In this document: positions 17,164 to 26,680 of the stretch, piece after piece
Layout: every line of letters begins with the position of its first letter
Numbering within the stretch: the stretch's first letter is position 1
NCBI RefSeq assembly: GCF_008806595.1
Contig: NZ_VZRB01000021.1
Span: forward strand, 1 to 64,000
Source: Streptomyces luteolifulvus
GTDB lineage: Bacteria > Actinomycetota > Actinomycetes > Streptomycetales > Streptomycetaceae
Direction of reading: 5' to 3'
Length of the DNA stretch: 64,000 bases
Made by a program: the position numbers and the translations under genes
Notes under the pieces: model-generated
What the model was told of the DNA's origin: nothing
The model's input: only the letters and a program-made list of their open reading frames with translations
The model's database searches: none

Positions 17164-17342
17164 CGCCTCCGGTCACGGGGGCGGAAGAAGTCGCCGAGGT
17201 CCATGTCCCCCTCCAGGAATCGCCCGGCGACGAAACCGATGGCGCCCAGGGCCGCCACCAGCAGGAAGGCGCCGAATCCGCCGAAGTACCCGGCGAAGCC
17301 CAGCGCCATGCCGGCGATCATGCCGACCACGGCCATGCTCAT
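17160..17342 (-). CDS. Small glycine-rich membrane protein (DUF2273-like)
   Basis: This 60-residue protein consists of a single long hydrophobic, Gly/Ala-rich stretch (MAVVGMIAGMALGFAGYFGG ... LLVAALGAIGFVAG) and a charged C-terminus (FLEGDMDLGDFFRPRDRRR). Small DUF2273 proteins of this shape lie in Asp23 operons of firmicutes and actinobacteria and probably help anchor the complex in the membrane. The length and hydrophobic periodicity fit two short helices. Its assignment rests on composition and on position between two Asp23 genes. Confidence 0.7.
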   Translation of the reverse strand: MSMAVVGMIAGMALGFAGYFGGFGAFLLVAALGAIGFVAGRFLEGDMDLGDFFRPRDRRR

Positions 17343-17391
17343 GGTGCGCTCCTCCGCTCGTCAGACCATCAGCTGTCCGGCCGCCCGCGCG

Positions 17392-17874
17392 TCACTGGAT
17401 CCGCGGTGCCGCTTCCTCTTCTTCTTCCTCCGGCAGCTTCACATCACTCACCGCGATGTTGACCTCGACGACTTCGAGGCCCGTCATCCGTTCCACCGCC
17501 GCGACGACGTTCTCGCGCACGGCCCGGGCGACGTCGGAGATCGACACGCCGAAGTCGACGACGATCTCCAGGTCGAGCGCGGTCTGCACCTCGCCGACCT
17601 CGGCCTTGACTCCCCGGGTCACGGCCTTCGACCCGCCGGGCACGCGGTCCCGCACCGCCCCGAAGGTCCGTGACAGCCCACTGCCCATGGTGTGCACGCC
17701 GAGCACGTCGCGCGCCGCCATCCCCGCGATCTTCTCGACGACGCCGTCGGCGATGGTGGTCCGCCCTCGGGTCGCCGGGTCGCCACCGCCGCGTCGGGTG
17801 GCCTTGCGCGTCTGCACCGGTTCCGGTCCGCCCTCTTGGGTCCTCGTCCGGTCCTGTTCCGTCATATCGGTCAT
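17392..17874 (-). CDS. Asp23/Gls24 family envelope stress protein (long)
   Basis: This 160-residue protein carries the Asp23/Gls24 core from about residue 38: RTTIADGVVEKIAGMAARDVLGVHTM, then AEVGEVQTALDLEIVVDFGVSI and VRENVVAAVERMTGLEVVEVNIAVSDVKLP. It ends in a run of Glu residues. I start at ATG 17874, preceded by AAAGGGACG; a second ATG three codons on is also possible. It heads the leftward Asp23 operon. The bases 17875-17961 between it and the rightward gene at 17962 should contain back-to-back promoters. Confidence 0.85.
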   Translation of the reverse strand: MTDMTEQDRTRTQEGGPEPVQTRKATRRGGGDPATRGRTTIADGVVEKIAGMAARDVLGVHTMGSGLSRTFGAVRDRVPGGSKAVTRGVKAEVGEVQTALDLEIVVDFGVSISDVARAVRENVVAAVERMTGLEVVEVNIAVSDVKLPEEEEEEAAPRIQ

Positions 17875-17961
17875 CGCCGTACGTCCCTTTCGGTGGTCGT
17901 CCTGTGACCACGGTATGCGGGGTTGCGCCATCGCGCCCCGGGGATGCGGCAGGCTGGAGCA

Positions 17962-18645
17962 ATGACGGCGGAGCAGTGGACGCAGGCGGTACGGCATCAG
18001 GTCGGGCTGGGCAGGATCGTCCCCCTCGGCGGCGCTCGCGACGGCGCGTGGATCTCCGAGGAGGCGGCCGGGGCCGTGCTCAGGCGCGCGGCGGCCGCAC
18101 TGCGCGGGGTGCGGGTGAGCGCGCTCCGGATCGGGCTCGCCGATCCGGAGGACACCCAGGAACCCGCCGTACAGCCCCCGCCGAGCGCCCTGCCGCCCGG
18201 GCCGCTGCGGGTGACGGCGGAGTTCGCGGCAACGGCTGCGGACCCCCTGCCGACGGCGGCGGTGCGGTTGCGTGCCGCGCTGGCCGACGCGGCGGCCCAC
18301 GGGCTCGGTCTGGTGGTGACGGACGTGGACCTGCGGGTGACGGCCCTGCTGGACGAGGAGCCGGAGCACACCACCGCGGCGCAGCGGGAGCCCGCGGCGG
18401 CGGTACCGGCCGGCGACCCCGTGGCCGCCGCCGCGCTGGCGGTCCCGGGCACGGCGCGGGTGACGCGCACCCATGTCGAGGAGCAGCGGACCGAGGCCGC
18501 GCTGCCACGCCGTCACATCTGGCTGGAACTGACGGTGGGCGCGGACCACCGGGCCCTGGATGTGGCCCGGGAGGTCCGCGCGCGGGTGGGCGAGGCGCTG
18601 CCCGATCACCCGACGGTGGCGGTGCTGGTGACGGCGGTCAGCTGA
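17962..18645 (+). CDS. Unrecognised Asp23-linked protein
   Basis: This 227-residue soluble protein is rich in Ala and Val and seems to hold two related alpha/beta halves. Each has a pattern like AVRLRAALADAAAHGLGLVVTDVDLRVTALL (first half) and ALDVAREVRARVGEALPDHPTVAVLVTAVS (second half), which resembles the strand-helix pattern of Asp23 domains. The ATG at 17962 follows a clear AGGCTGGAG ribosome site. Its divergent start next to the Asp23 operon suggests it works with that module. No catalytic motif, signal peptide or membrane helix is visible. I do not know its function. Confidence 0.65.
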   Translation: MTAEQWTQAVRHQVGLGRIVPLGGARDGAWISEEAAGAVLRRAAAALRGVRVSALRIGLADPEDTQEPAVQPPPSALPPGPLRVTAEFAATAADPLPTAAVRLRAALADAAAHGLGLVVTDVDLRVTALLDEEPEHTTAAQREPAAAVPAGDPVAAAALAVPGTARVTRTHVEEQRTEAALPRRHIWLELTVGADHRALDVAREVRARVGEALPDHPTVAVLVTAVS

Positions 18646-18647
18646 CC

Positions 18648-18712
18648 GCGGGGCTCACTGCGCCGACGCCGGGCGGCCCGCGGCCTGCGCGGGGCTCATT
18701 CGCCGACGCCGG
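18648..18712. repeat. Short direct repeat at the 3' end of the enoyl-CoA hydratase gene
   Basis: GCGGGGCTCACTGCGCCGACGCCGG (18648-18672) is repeated at 18689-18712 with one base change and one deletion. The second copy includes the stop and last codons of the hydratase gene (leftward, ending at 18696). The first copy lies just beyond it, as if the gene's tail had been duplicated. Confidence 0.7.
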
Positions 18713-19499
18713 CCAGGTCCCGCAGCCGTCGGGCCTGCGCGGCGCGTTCCGCGGCGCGCTGCTCCTCGTACGACCGGCCCTGGACCCCGCGCAGCAGCGC
18801 CTTGGTCTCGATCACGGCATCCCGGGGCGCGGCCAGCACGGCTCCGGCCAGATCCCGTACGGCGCCGTCCAACTGGTCCAGCGGGACGGCCAGGTTGGCG
18901 AGGCCCGTGCTCACGGCCTCTTCGGCCGTCACGAACCGGCCCGTGGCGCAGATCTCCAGCGCCCGGGCGTATCCGACCAGCCCCACGAGCGGATGCGTAC
19001 CGGTCAGGTCGGGCACGAGGCCGAGGCTGGTCTCGCGCATGGCGAACTCCACGTCGTCCGCGACGACGCGCAGGTCGCAGGCAAGGGCCAGCTGGAAGCC
19101 CGCCCCGATGGCATGTCCCTGCACCGCGGCGATGGACACGATGTCGCTGCGCCGCCACCAGGTGAAGCCCTCCTGGTACTCGGCGATGGTCGCGTCCAGC
19201 TCGGCGTCACTGCCACGCGCGAGGTCGATGAACGACGGCTCGCCGTCGAAGCCCTCGGGCGTGAACGCCTGCCGGTCGAGTCCGGCGGAGAAGGATTTGC
19301 CCTCGGCACGCAGCAGCACGACACGAACGGTGCCCGGCAGCAGCCGCCCGGCCTCAGCCAACGCCCGCCACAGAGCGGGGCTCTGGGCGTTGCGCTTGGC
19401 CGGGTTGGTCAGCGTCACCGTGGCGAGCGCGTCGTCGACGGTGAGCCGTACGCCGTCCTTGTCGAGTACCGGACCGAGGTCCTGGTCGGGCGAAGCCAT
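18696..19499 (-). CDS. Enoyl-CoA hydratase/isomerase family protein
   Basis: A 267-residue crotonase-fold protein acting on acyl-CoA thioesters. The two oxyanion-hole segments are visible: KSFSAGLDRQAF near residue 70, and AVQGHAIGAGFQLALACDLRVV near 125-145. The usual second catalytic Glu region reads MRETSLGLVPDLTGTHPL, consistent with hydratase or isomerase use. The C-terminal helices (LRDLAGVGE end) are of normal length. The gene is monocistronic as far as can be seen. Bases 19500-19649 upstream separate it from a small HTH gene and hold its promoter. The exact acyl-CoA substrate cannot be named. Confidence 0.87.
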   Translation of the reverse strand: MASPDQDLGPVLDKDGVRLTVDDALATVTLTNPAKRNAQSPALWRALAEAGRLLPGTVRVVLLRAEGKSFSAGLDRQAFTPEGFDGEPSFIDLARGSDAELDATIAEYQEGFTWWRRSDIVSIAAVQGHAIGAGFQLALACDLRVVADDVEFAMRETSLGLVPDLTGTHPLVGLVGYARALEICATGRFVTAEEAVSTGLANLAVPLDQLDGAVRDLAGAVLAAPRDAVIETKALLRGVQGRSYEEQRAAERAAQARRLRDLAGVGE

Positions 19500-19649
19500 G
19501 GGGCGCCTCCGATGCGTGCGGTCGTCTTTCGTGCCGCGGGACGGTTTTCCCGCCGGACCACGACACAGCTAAGTGACTGCACAGTAACCACCCGGCCGAT
19601 CGGCCGACCTACCGGGTGGCCACCATCGAAAGGCGATGGGCCGCCCGGG

Positions 19650-19871
19650 TCAGGACGCTGCGGCCTTCTTGCCCCGGGTCGCTCCGCCACGCCCACGAAG
19701 CGTGACGCCCGACTCGCTGAGCATCCGGTGTACGAAGCCATACGAGCGGCCGGTCTCCTCGGCCAGCGCCCGGATGCTCGCACCGGAGTCGTACTTCTTC
19801 TTCAGGTCTGCCGCGAGCTTGTCGCGCGCGGCGCCGGTCACCCGGCTGCCCTTCTTCAGAGTCTCGGCCAC
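19650..19871 (-). CDS. Small helix-turn-helix DNA-binding protein
   Basis: This 73-residue basic protein contains a helix-turn-helix (SGASIRALAEETGRSYGFVHRMLSESGV, residues about 28-55) between a Lys-rich N-terminus (RDKLAADLKKKYDSG) and an Arg/Gly/Lys tail (RGRGGATRGKKAAAS). This resembles the small nucleoid or regulator proteins conserved across Streptomyces, with the AT-hook-like tail seen in Lsr2-type proteins. The start is decided by a strong ribosome site: GAGGAGG lies six bases before the GTG at 19869-19871. An upstream ATG at 19916 has no such site. Confidence 0.78.
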   Translation of the reverse strand: MAETLKKGSRVTGAARDKLAADLKKKYDSGASIRALAEETGRSYGFVHRMLSESGVTLRGRGGATRGKKAAAS

Positions 19872-20257
19872 CCGTGCCTCCTCATGGGAAGTGCGCTCTG
19901 GTCCCCTCATGATCACCCCTCCGGGCCTTCATGGCCACCCATTCGGCAAGGTCCGTGAGACAAGGTTTTGACGACAGGAGCGGGTCCGCACAAGCGGAAT
20001 CTGCGATTCCAGACGGCGTCGTCCGTACCGCCGAACGGGTTCCTTCACGAAGTGCCAGGTCAGGGACGTGCGACGGCCGAGCCCTCACCGACGCAGGACT
20101 CGGCCACGAAATCGATGTACGACACACCTCGGTACGAGGAGATCTCACACAGATGATGGATCACGGATAGGCCGAATGATCCATACGCCGGGGATCACGC
20201 TCTGGATCATCCCTTCGGTCAAGCGGAACCGACCGCCCCGCCGGGGTCCGCGCCCGC
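19872..20257. other. Intergenic stretch with clustered GGATCA motifs
   Basis: This 386-base gap separates the ABC-F gene (ending at 20258) from the leftward HTH gene. No convincing gene is present; short open frames lack coding bias. At 20156-20209 there are four GGATCA/TGATCC hexamers (20158-20163, 20177-20182, 20192-20197, 20204-20209). The first two form a perfect 8-base inverted repeat ATGGATCA / TGATCCAT. This could be an operator, a transcript end for the ABC-F gene, or the 5' region of a long leader for the HTH gene. Confidence 0.5.
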
Positions 20258-21856
<1,599 letters not shown>

Positions 21857-22177
21857 GGACAGACTCCAGGGCGGATGGGTTGGCGGGATGGGCGGCTGAG
21901 GACGTTCCCGCCGTCTAATGCGCGAGGAGAATGGCCATGGGCCAAGTCTAACGGGGCGGTGCAACCACTTTTTCAGCGTCCGGACGGTCGGCGGCGGGGG
22001 TACGGGACGCTCCGCCCTCGGCCGCCGACTGCGCTGAGCTGGGACGTCCGGTCGCCGTCCAGCGACGCTCGCGCACAGGGCCGGAGGAGGACCGGTGACC
22101 GGTACGCCACGTGACTTACAGCACGCGGGGTCGTCGAAGGGGGCGGGGCGGCGGGGGCGGAGCGGTGCGCGTGAGGT

Positions 22178-22200
22178 GGGGTGGGGTGGGGTCGATGGGG
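22178..22200 (+). other. G-quadruplex motif within a long gene-free stretch (21857-22378)
   Basis: The 522-base stretch 21857-22378 between the ABC-F gene and the VOC gene has no convincing gene. Within it, four runs of four G (22178-22181, 22183-22186, 22188-22191, 22197-22200) are joined by loops of 1, 1 and 5 bases, an ideal quadruplex pattern on the + strand upstream of the VOC gene. A strong GGAGGAGG at 22083-22090 precedes GTG 22095, opening an 87-codon frame with weak coding bias and a TTA codon. I treat that frame as doubtful. Confidence 0.6.
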
Positions 22201-22378
22201 AGGACGCAAGTGGGCCTCGGCTCGCCCCGGCCCGTGCGGCGCGACGCCGTGCCGGCAGGGTGCCCGACGCTTTCCGTCGCGGCGTTGTCAGTGGGCGGTG
22301 CAAGACTGGCCAGCAGCCGGAATTTTCCGGATTTCCGGTGGTGGTCATGGCGCGTTGACACGACAGGGAGTGATGGGC

Positions 22379-22792
22379 ATGGCAGGCACGGGCGGCGGGC
22401 ATCCGAGTATCTACCCGACGCTGCTGTACGCGGACGCGAAGGCGGCGATCCAGCAGCTGACGGAGGCGTTCGGGTTCACGGAACTCTCGGTGTACGAGAG
22501 CGAGGACGGCTCGGTGATGCACGCCGAACTGGTGCAGGGCAACGGCGCGGTGATGCTCGGTTCCAAGGGCCACGGAGGCGTCTTCGACACGGCGATGAAG
22601 GACGCCGGCCCCGGCGGGGTGTACGTCGTCGTGGACGACGTCGACTCCCACCACCGTCGCGCCGTGGAGCACGGCGCCGAGATCCTCATGCCCCCGACGG
22701 ACCAGGACTACGGCTCCCGTGACTACATGGCCCGGGACGCCGAGGGCAACATCTGGAGTTTCGGCACCTACGCCCCCGAGATAGGGGCCTGA
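22379..22792 (+). CDS. VOC (glyoxalase/bleomycin-resistance fold) family protein
   Basis: A 137-residue single-domain VOC protein with two beta-alpha-beta-beta-beta units: YPTLLYADAKAAIQQLTEAFGFTEL at the start, and VYVVVDDVDSHHRRAVEHGAEILMPP, then RDYMARDAEGNIWSFGTY at the end. This layout matches the PhnB-like or YaeR-like groups. Metal ligands are not clear from sequence, and the substrate is unknown. I start at ATG 22379 because GGGAG at 22366-22370 gives an 8-base spacing; the ATG at 22373 would leave only two bases. Convergent with the next gene. Confidence 0.8.
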   Translation: MAGTGGGHPSIYPTLLYADAKAAIQQLTEAFGFTELSVYESEDGSVMHAELVQGNGAVMLGSKGHGGVFDTAMKDAGPGGVYVVVDDVDSHHRRAVEHGAEILMPPTDQDYGSRDYMARDAEGNIWSFGTYAPEIGA

Positions 22793-22807
22793 CGCCGGGG
22801 TCTTGGC

Positions 22808-24208
22808 TCATCCCCCGGTGTGCACCTGGAAGGCCGCCCGCCGTACCGCCTTGGCCAGTGCCGGGTCGGGGTGCGCCGCGGCCAGCGCCACCAACACCTG
22901 CACGGTGCGCGGGTGTCCGACGGCCCGCACCTCGTCGAGCAGCGCGGGGACGGTCGGCTGCACCGCCGACTCCAGGTGCCGTACGAGCAGCGGGGCGTCG
23001 CCGTGGTCGCTGACGGCGGCGGCGGTGTCGACCCACAGCCATGTGGCCTCTTCCCGGGTGAGGACCAAGTGGGCCTCCTCGGGGTCGGCGCCGTCGTGCT
23101 CGGCCAGCCACAGCAGGGCGTAGGGCCGCAGCGTGGATTCCTCGGCCACCGCGCGGACATCGGGCTCGGCCGGGGCGCCGACGACACGCAGCGCCTCGAA
23201 GGCGAGGCCGCGCAGCAGTGCGTCCTCGCCACGGGCGGCGTCGAGCAGTTCGGTGACAGCGCTGGAGACGGTGCGGGCGGCGAGCCAGGCGCGGTATTCG
23301 GCGCGGGCGGCGTTGGGGCGCAGCTGGGCACAGCCGCGGAGCATGTCCTCGGCCCCCTGCTCGATGTTCCCGGCGGGGCTTTGCGCGGCCACGCAGATCT
23401 GCTCCAGCTTGACCCAGACCGCCCAGCTGCCGAGCGGGGTGAGCGTGGCCTGTGCGTCACCGTAGGTGAGGGCGCCGACGGAGGCGAGGGCACGCAGGGC
23501 CCAGTCCAGGAGCGGCGCGAGCGGGGCGTCGGCGGGATCCGGCAGGTCCTGGCCGGGTTCGGGCTGGGGGCCGTAGGGGATCTCGCAGCGCTCGGTGCGC
23601 AGTTCGGTGACCCGCTGTTCCAGGAGGTCCAGTAGCTGCTCCACGGGGACGGGTCCCGCGGACAGCTGGAGGAAGGAGAGCACCTGAGGCATGGCCGAGA
23701 CGACCTCGGCGACGGCGGCCGGCTCGTGGTCTGCGGGTTCCGGGCAGGCGAGCGACCAGGCGTCGAAGAGTGCGACCCAGCCACGCAGGACGGCGCTGTC
23801 GTCACGGTTCCAGGCGCGCAGCCGCCACCCCGGGCGGGCGCTGTCGCCGTGCACCTCGACGAGACCGGCGAGGCGCGCCGTGTCCCAGTCGGCACGCACC
23901 TGAGCCGGAGTCAGGCCCAGGTCGGCGGCGGCCCGTTCGGCGGTCGCACGGGAGAGGGTGCCCTTGCCGTCGGGGTTCGGGCCCTCCCGGCCGGGGCGGA
24001 GGGCCGCGTCGGCCCAGTGGGCGACGCGGGCCGCCGGGGCCAGGCCGGAGCGCGCCATTCCGGCCAGCTCCGCGGGGGCGGGCGTGCCCTCCGGCGGGCG
24101 TGGTGCGGGGCGGCGCGAGCGCCGCTGGTTCATCGCTCTGGGGGCGGCGGCCAGGGGTCGCGGGCGGACGAGTCGAAGCCTGGAGTCGCGCGGGATACGG
24201 GACGTCAC
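22808..24208 (-). CDS. Large unrecognised soluble protein with helical repeats
   Basis: This 466-residue Ala/Leu/Glu-rich protein has no motif I recognise. The N-terminal third (about 30-150) contains a winged-helix-like stretch (ATAERAAADLGLTPAQVRADWDTARLAGLVEVHGDSARPGW). The C-terminal part (about 290-460) looks like HEAT-type helical repeats (e.g. LLRGLAFEALRVVGAP, ALLDEVRAVGHPRTVQVLVALAAAHPDP). It is an actinobacterial conserved-hypothetical type. The start is uncertain: GTG 24208 has a GGAAGA ribosome site, ATG 24133 is 25 codons later, and ATG 24256 is also open. Confidence 0.6.
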   Translation of the reverse strand: MTSRIPRDSRLRLVRPRPLAAAPRAMNQRRSRRPAPRPPEGTPAPAELAGMARSGLAPAARVAHWADAALRPGREGPNPDGKGTLSRATAERAAADLGLTPAQVRADWDTARLAGLVEVHGDSARPGWRLRAWNRDDSAVLRGWVALFDAWSLACPEPADHEPAAVAEVVSAMPQVLSFLQLSAGPVPVEQLLDLLEQRVTELRTERCEIPYGPQPEPGQDLPDPADAPLAPLLDWALRALASVGALTYGDAQATLTPLGSWAVWVKLEQICVAAQSPAGNIEQGAEDMLRGCAQLRPNAARAEYRAWLAARTVSSAVTELLDAARGEDALLRGLAFEALRVVGAPAEPDVRAVAEESTLRPYALLWLAEHDGADPEEAHLVLTREEATWLWVDTAAAVSDHGDAPLLVRHLESAVQPTVPALLDEVRAVGHPRTVQVLVALAAAHPDPALAKAVRRAAFQVHTGG

Positions 24209-24398
24209 GGGTGCAGTCTTCCGGTTGACGGTCCGAAAACCCAAACGGAATGTCACGGCGGGCGACAGGGATGGCCAATGCCGGGCCCTCGCGGGGGCCC
24301 CGGGGCCGAGAACAGGCCAGTCGTACGGACTTAAACGGAATGCTCGCGGCCGGGGCCGGCAGCATGCGGGGCCTCTGGCCCGCGCGGGAAACGGACGG

Positions 24399-25520
24399 TC
24401 ACATCAGCGGGGTGAGGAAGCGGCGCAGTGCCTCCTCGTAGCCGCTGGGGTCGGCGTTCCACATGGCTCCGTGGGGAGCCTGACGGACCGTGTGGAGGGC
24501 GATGAGGTTGGGGCGGGCGGCGGCGAGACGGCGCGAGAACTCCCAGGGGGCCACCGTGTCGTCCGGGCCGTGGACGATCAGGGTCGGCGCGTCGAGCCGG
24601 TCGGGGGCGGGGCCCCTGCGGTGGGCGTGCATTCCGGTGCGGCCCTGCGCGGCGCGCACGGCCAGCGGCAGCAGGGCTCCCGGTGTACGGCGGGCCGCGG
24701 CGAGCGCGCGCAGCGTCGCCTCCCAGCTGAGCACCGGTGAGTCCAGGACGAGTCCCGAGATGCGCTCGCGCAGCCCCGAGCGCGCGGCGGCGCGCAGGGC
24801 CATCGTGGCGCCGGTCGACCAGCCGTGCAGGACGACCTGTTCGGCGCCGTAGCGCACGGCGTAGCGGATCGCGGCGTCCAGGTCGCGCCATTCGGTCTCG
24901 CCGAGGTGGTTCAGGCCGTCCGGCGAGCGGGGTGCGCCGAGGTCGCCGCGGTAGGCGAGGTCCAGCACCGGGAAGCGCTGGCGGTGCAGGAACCCCATGA
25001 TGTTCATGGGGTGTTCGCGGGTGGTGCCGAGGCCGTGCACCGTGATCACCCAGGTGTCCCGCACCCCGGGGACGAACCACGCGGGCAGCGGGCCGAGTTC
25101 GCCGGGGATGTCGACGTCGGCGTGGTCGAGGCCGAGGGCGGCGCTCGGGTTGCCGATGTGCACGTTCGGGGTGAGCCACGCCTTGTCACCGGGTTCCAGG
25201 ACGCCGTGGGTGACGCGTTCCAGACGGCGTACGACGGTGTCGGCGCGGTGCGGAACGGCCTCCTGGACGGGCCCGACCACCGCGTGCATGCCGTTGCCGG
25301 AGAGGCCGTAGGTGCCGGGGCGCAGCGAGGCCAGGGACCGGGTCAGGGTGATCTGCCCGGCGGCGGTGCCGTGCACGGTGAGGCGGGGTTCGGTGGGCAG
25401 GGGCCGGCCCGGCGGCGCCTTGAGCGCGGCGTCGCTGGCGAACCGGCCGGCGGCGACGCTTGCCGCACCGGCCGCGAGAGCCACGGTGACGGCCGCGGCC
25501 GTCGCTTTGACTGTGCGCAC
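24399..25520 (-). CDS. Alpha/beta hydrolase with N-terminal membrane or export segment
   Basis: A 373-residue alpha/beta-hydrolase. The catalytic triad can be placed: S235 in LHGWSTGATM, D320 in IVHGPDDTVAPW, and H350 in RQAPHGAMW. The oxyanion region is HGLGTTREHP near 162. Residues 5-25 are an Ala-rich hydrophobic segment following RTVK, so the protein is probably membrane-tethered or exported. The family (serine aminopeptidase S33-like) covers esterases, lipases and peptidases. Start is GTG 25518-25520 with a weak ribosome site. The longer upstream frame spans a repetitive intergenic stretch and is not credible. Confidence 0.82.
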   Translation of the reverse strand: MRTVKATAAAVTVALAAGAASVAAGRFASDAALKAPPGRPLPTEPRLTVHGTAAGQITLTRSLASLRPGTYGLSGNGMHAVVGPVQEAVPHRADTVVRRLERVTHGVLEPGDKAWLTPNVHIGNPSAALGLDHADVDIPGELGPLPAWFVPGVRDTWVITVHGLGTTREHPMNIMGFLHRQRFPVLDLAYRGDLGAPRSPDGLNHLGETEWRDLDAAIRYAVRYGAEQVVLHGWSTGATMALRAAARSGLRERISGLVLDSPVLSWEATLRALAAARRTPGALLPLAVRAAQGRTGMHAHRRGPAPDRLDAPTLIVHGPDDTVAPWEFSRRLAAARPNLIALHTVRQAPHGAMWNADPSGYEEALRRFLTPLM

Positions 25521-25573
25521 GAGTCCAGTGTCCTGGCCGACCCCGCGCGCGGCCAGCGGGAGGACGGCACGGG

Positions 25574-25666
25574 GTGATGTCCTGCACGGAACTCGCCGTG
25601 ACGTCCCGTGCGGATTCGGTGTGACGTCCGCCGGAATCCGGCGTGACGCCCGGGGCGGAGCCCGCC
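25574..25666. repeat. Four degenerate tandem units of 22-24 bases
   Basis: Four units begin with GTGA(C/T)G(T/C)CC at 25574, 25598, 25621 and 25643, spaced 24, 23 and 22 bases. Unit bodies are variations on GTGACGTCCCGTGCGG followed by a short GC stretch. They lie between the hydrolase (start 25520) and the aldolase (end 25813) on the leftward strand, just upstream of the hydrolase. They may be protein-binding sites or a decayed repeat. Spacing is not a multiple of three, so this is not coding. Confidence 0.6.
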
Positions 25667-25812
25667 TCAGAGCCGGTGTCACACCCCCGGCCGGATCAGC
25701 GCCGTCGTCATGGGTCCCCGCAACGCGGCATGAGCGTCCCGCGCGAGCGCACCCGAGCGTGGGGAATGGCGTGCCAGGCGGCGCGCGCCCGGCCGGGGAG
25801 GTGCACAGGCTC

Positions 25813-26484
25813 TCAGCCCAGCTGCCCGTACCCCCGTAGCCGCTCCCCCGCCTCCGCCAGCTGTTCCGGCGACAGCAGCGCCGGGGTGAGGCCCGGTACG
25901 GAGGAGGCCATGAGCCACAGCCGGCACATCCACTCCAGCTGGGCCGTGCGGTCGTAGGCCTGGTCCAGGGTGGCGCCGTAGGTGATCGTGCCGTGGTTGC
26001 GCAGCAGACAGCCGGAGCGGTCGGCGAGGGCGTGGAGCATGTTCTCGGCCAACTCCTCGGTGCCGTACGTCGCATAGGGGGCAACCCGGACGGGGCCGCC
26101 GAGGGCGCCGGCCATGTAGTGGATCGCCGGGAGCTCCGGCACGAGCGTCGAGACGGCCGTGGCGTGCACGGCGTGGGTGTGGACGACGGCGCGGGCGTCG
26201 GTGGTGGTGTGGACGGCGAGGTGCATGGGCAGTTCGCTCGTCGGGACGAGGGTGCCGAGCACCTGGCGGCCGTCGAGGGCGACACCGGTGATGTCGTCCG
26301 GGGTGAGCCGGTCGTACGGGACGCCCGACGGAGTGACCAGCACGGCATCCCCGACGCGCACCGAGACATTGCCGGAGGTGCCGACGACCAGTCCGTCGGA
26401 CACCGTGCGACGGGCGGTCGCGACAAGGGCCTCCCAGGCGTGCGTCTCCTCGGGTCGCGCCTGCCTCCGTTGTTGCTCAGCCAT
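25813..26484 (-). CDS. Class II aldolase/adducin family protein (fuculose-phosphate-aldolase-like)
   Basis: A 223-residue class II aldolase/adducin-fold protein. Zinc-ligand motifs are HTHAVH (about residue 102-107) and LRNHGTI (about 162). The catalytic Glu matches SELPMH near 83. The phosphate-binding GTSGNVSVR stretch (residues 35-43) is typical of L-fuculose-1-phosphate and L-ribulose-5-phosphate enzymes. The substrate is likely a sugar phosphate or a keto-sugar acid, but no sugar operon surrounds it. The ATG at 26484 opens the gene; it diverges from the GH25 muramidase. Confidence 0.85.
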   Translation of the reverse strand: MAEQQRRQARPEETHAWEALVATARRTVSDGLVVGTSGNVSVRVGDAVLVTPSGVPYDRLTPDDITGVALDGRQVLGTLVPTSELPMHLAVHTTTDARAVVHTHAVHATAVSTLVPELPAIHYMAGALGGPVRVAPYATYGTEELAENMLHALADRSGCLLRNHGTITYGATLDQAYDRTAQLEWMCRLWLMASSVPGLTPALLSPEQLAEAGERLRGYGQLG

Positions 26485-26600
26485 GCGGCGATCCTTTCAG
26501 GCGGGGCGTCAACCTGCCGCCGGGCGGGGGCACTTTAGGGCGGAAGCCAACCGTCCGGAAGGGCACATATCGGCATACATCCCTCCCTTGTAGTGCTTGG

Positions 26601-26633
26601 CTGGAGATCAGCAATCTTTCAATGATCTTCCAG
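26601..26633. promoter_or_regulatory. Near-perfect inverted repeat upstream of the GH25 gene
   Basis: CTGGAGATCA (26601-26610) and TGATCTTCCAG (26623-26633) pair with a single bulged base and a 12-base centre. It lies 48 bases before the muramidase start and could be an operator or a leader hairpin. The surrounding 26485-26680 is locally richer in A and T and probably holds divergent promoters. Confidence 0.4.
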
Positions 26634-26680
26634 TACTCTCTGTGAGTTTCTTCGTGCATGCAGCCATTCCGGGGGGATCC

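Noticed and set aside
21857..22672. N-terminal extension of the ABC-F protein
   Set aside because: The extra 270 codons have no ABC-F homology pattern and cross the gene-free stretch and the VOC gene; GTG 21856 has a ribosome site.
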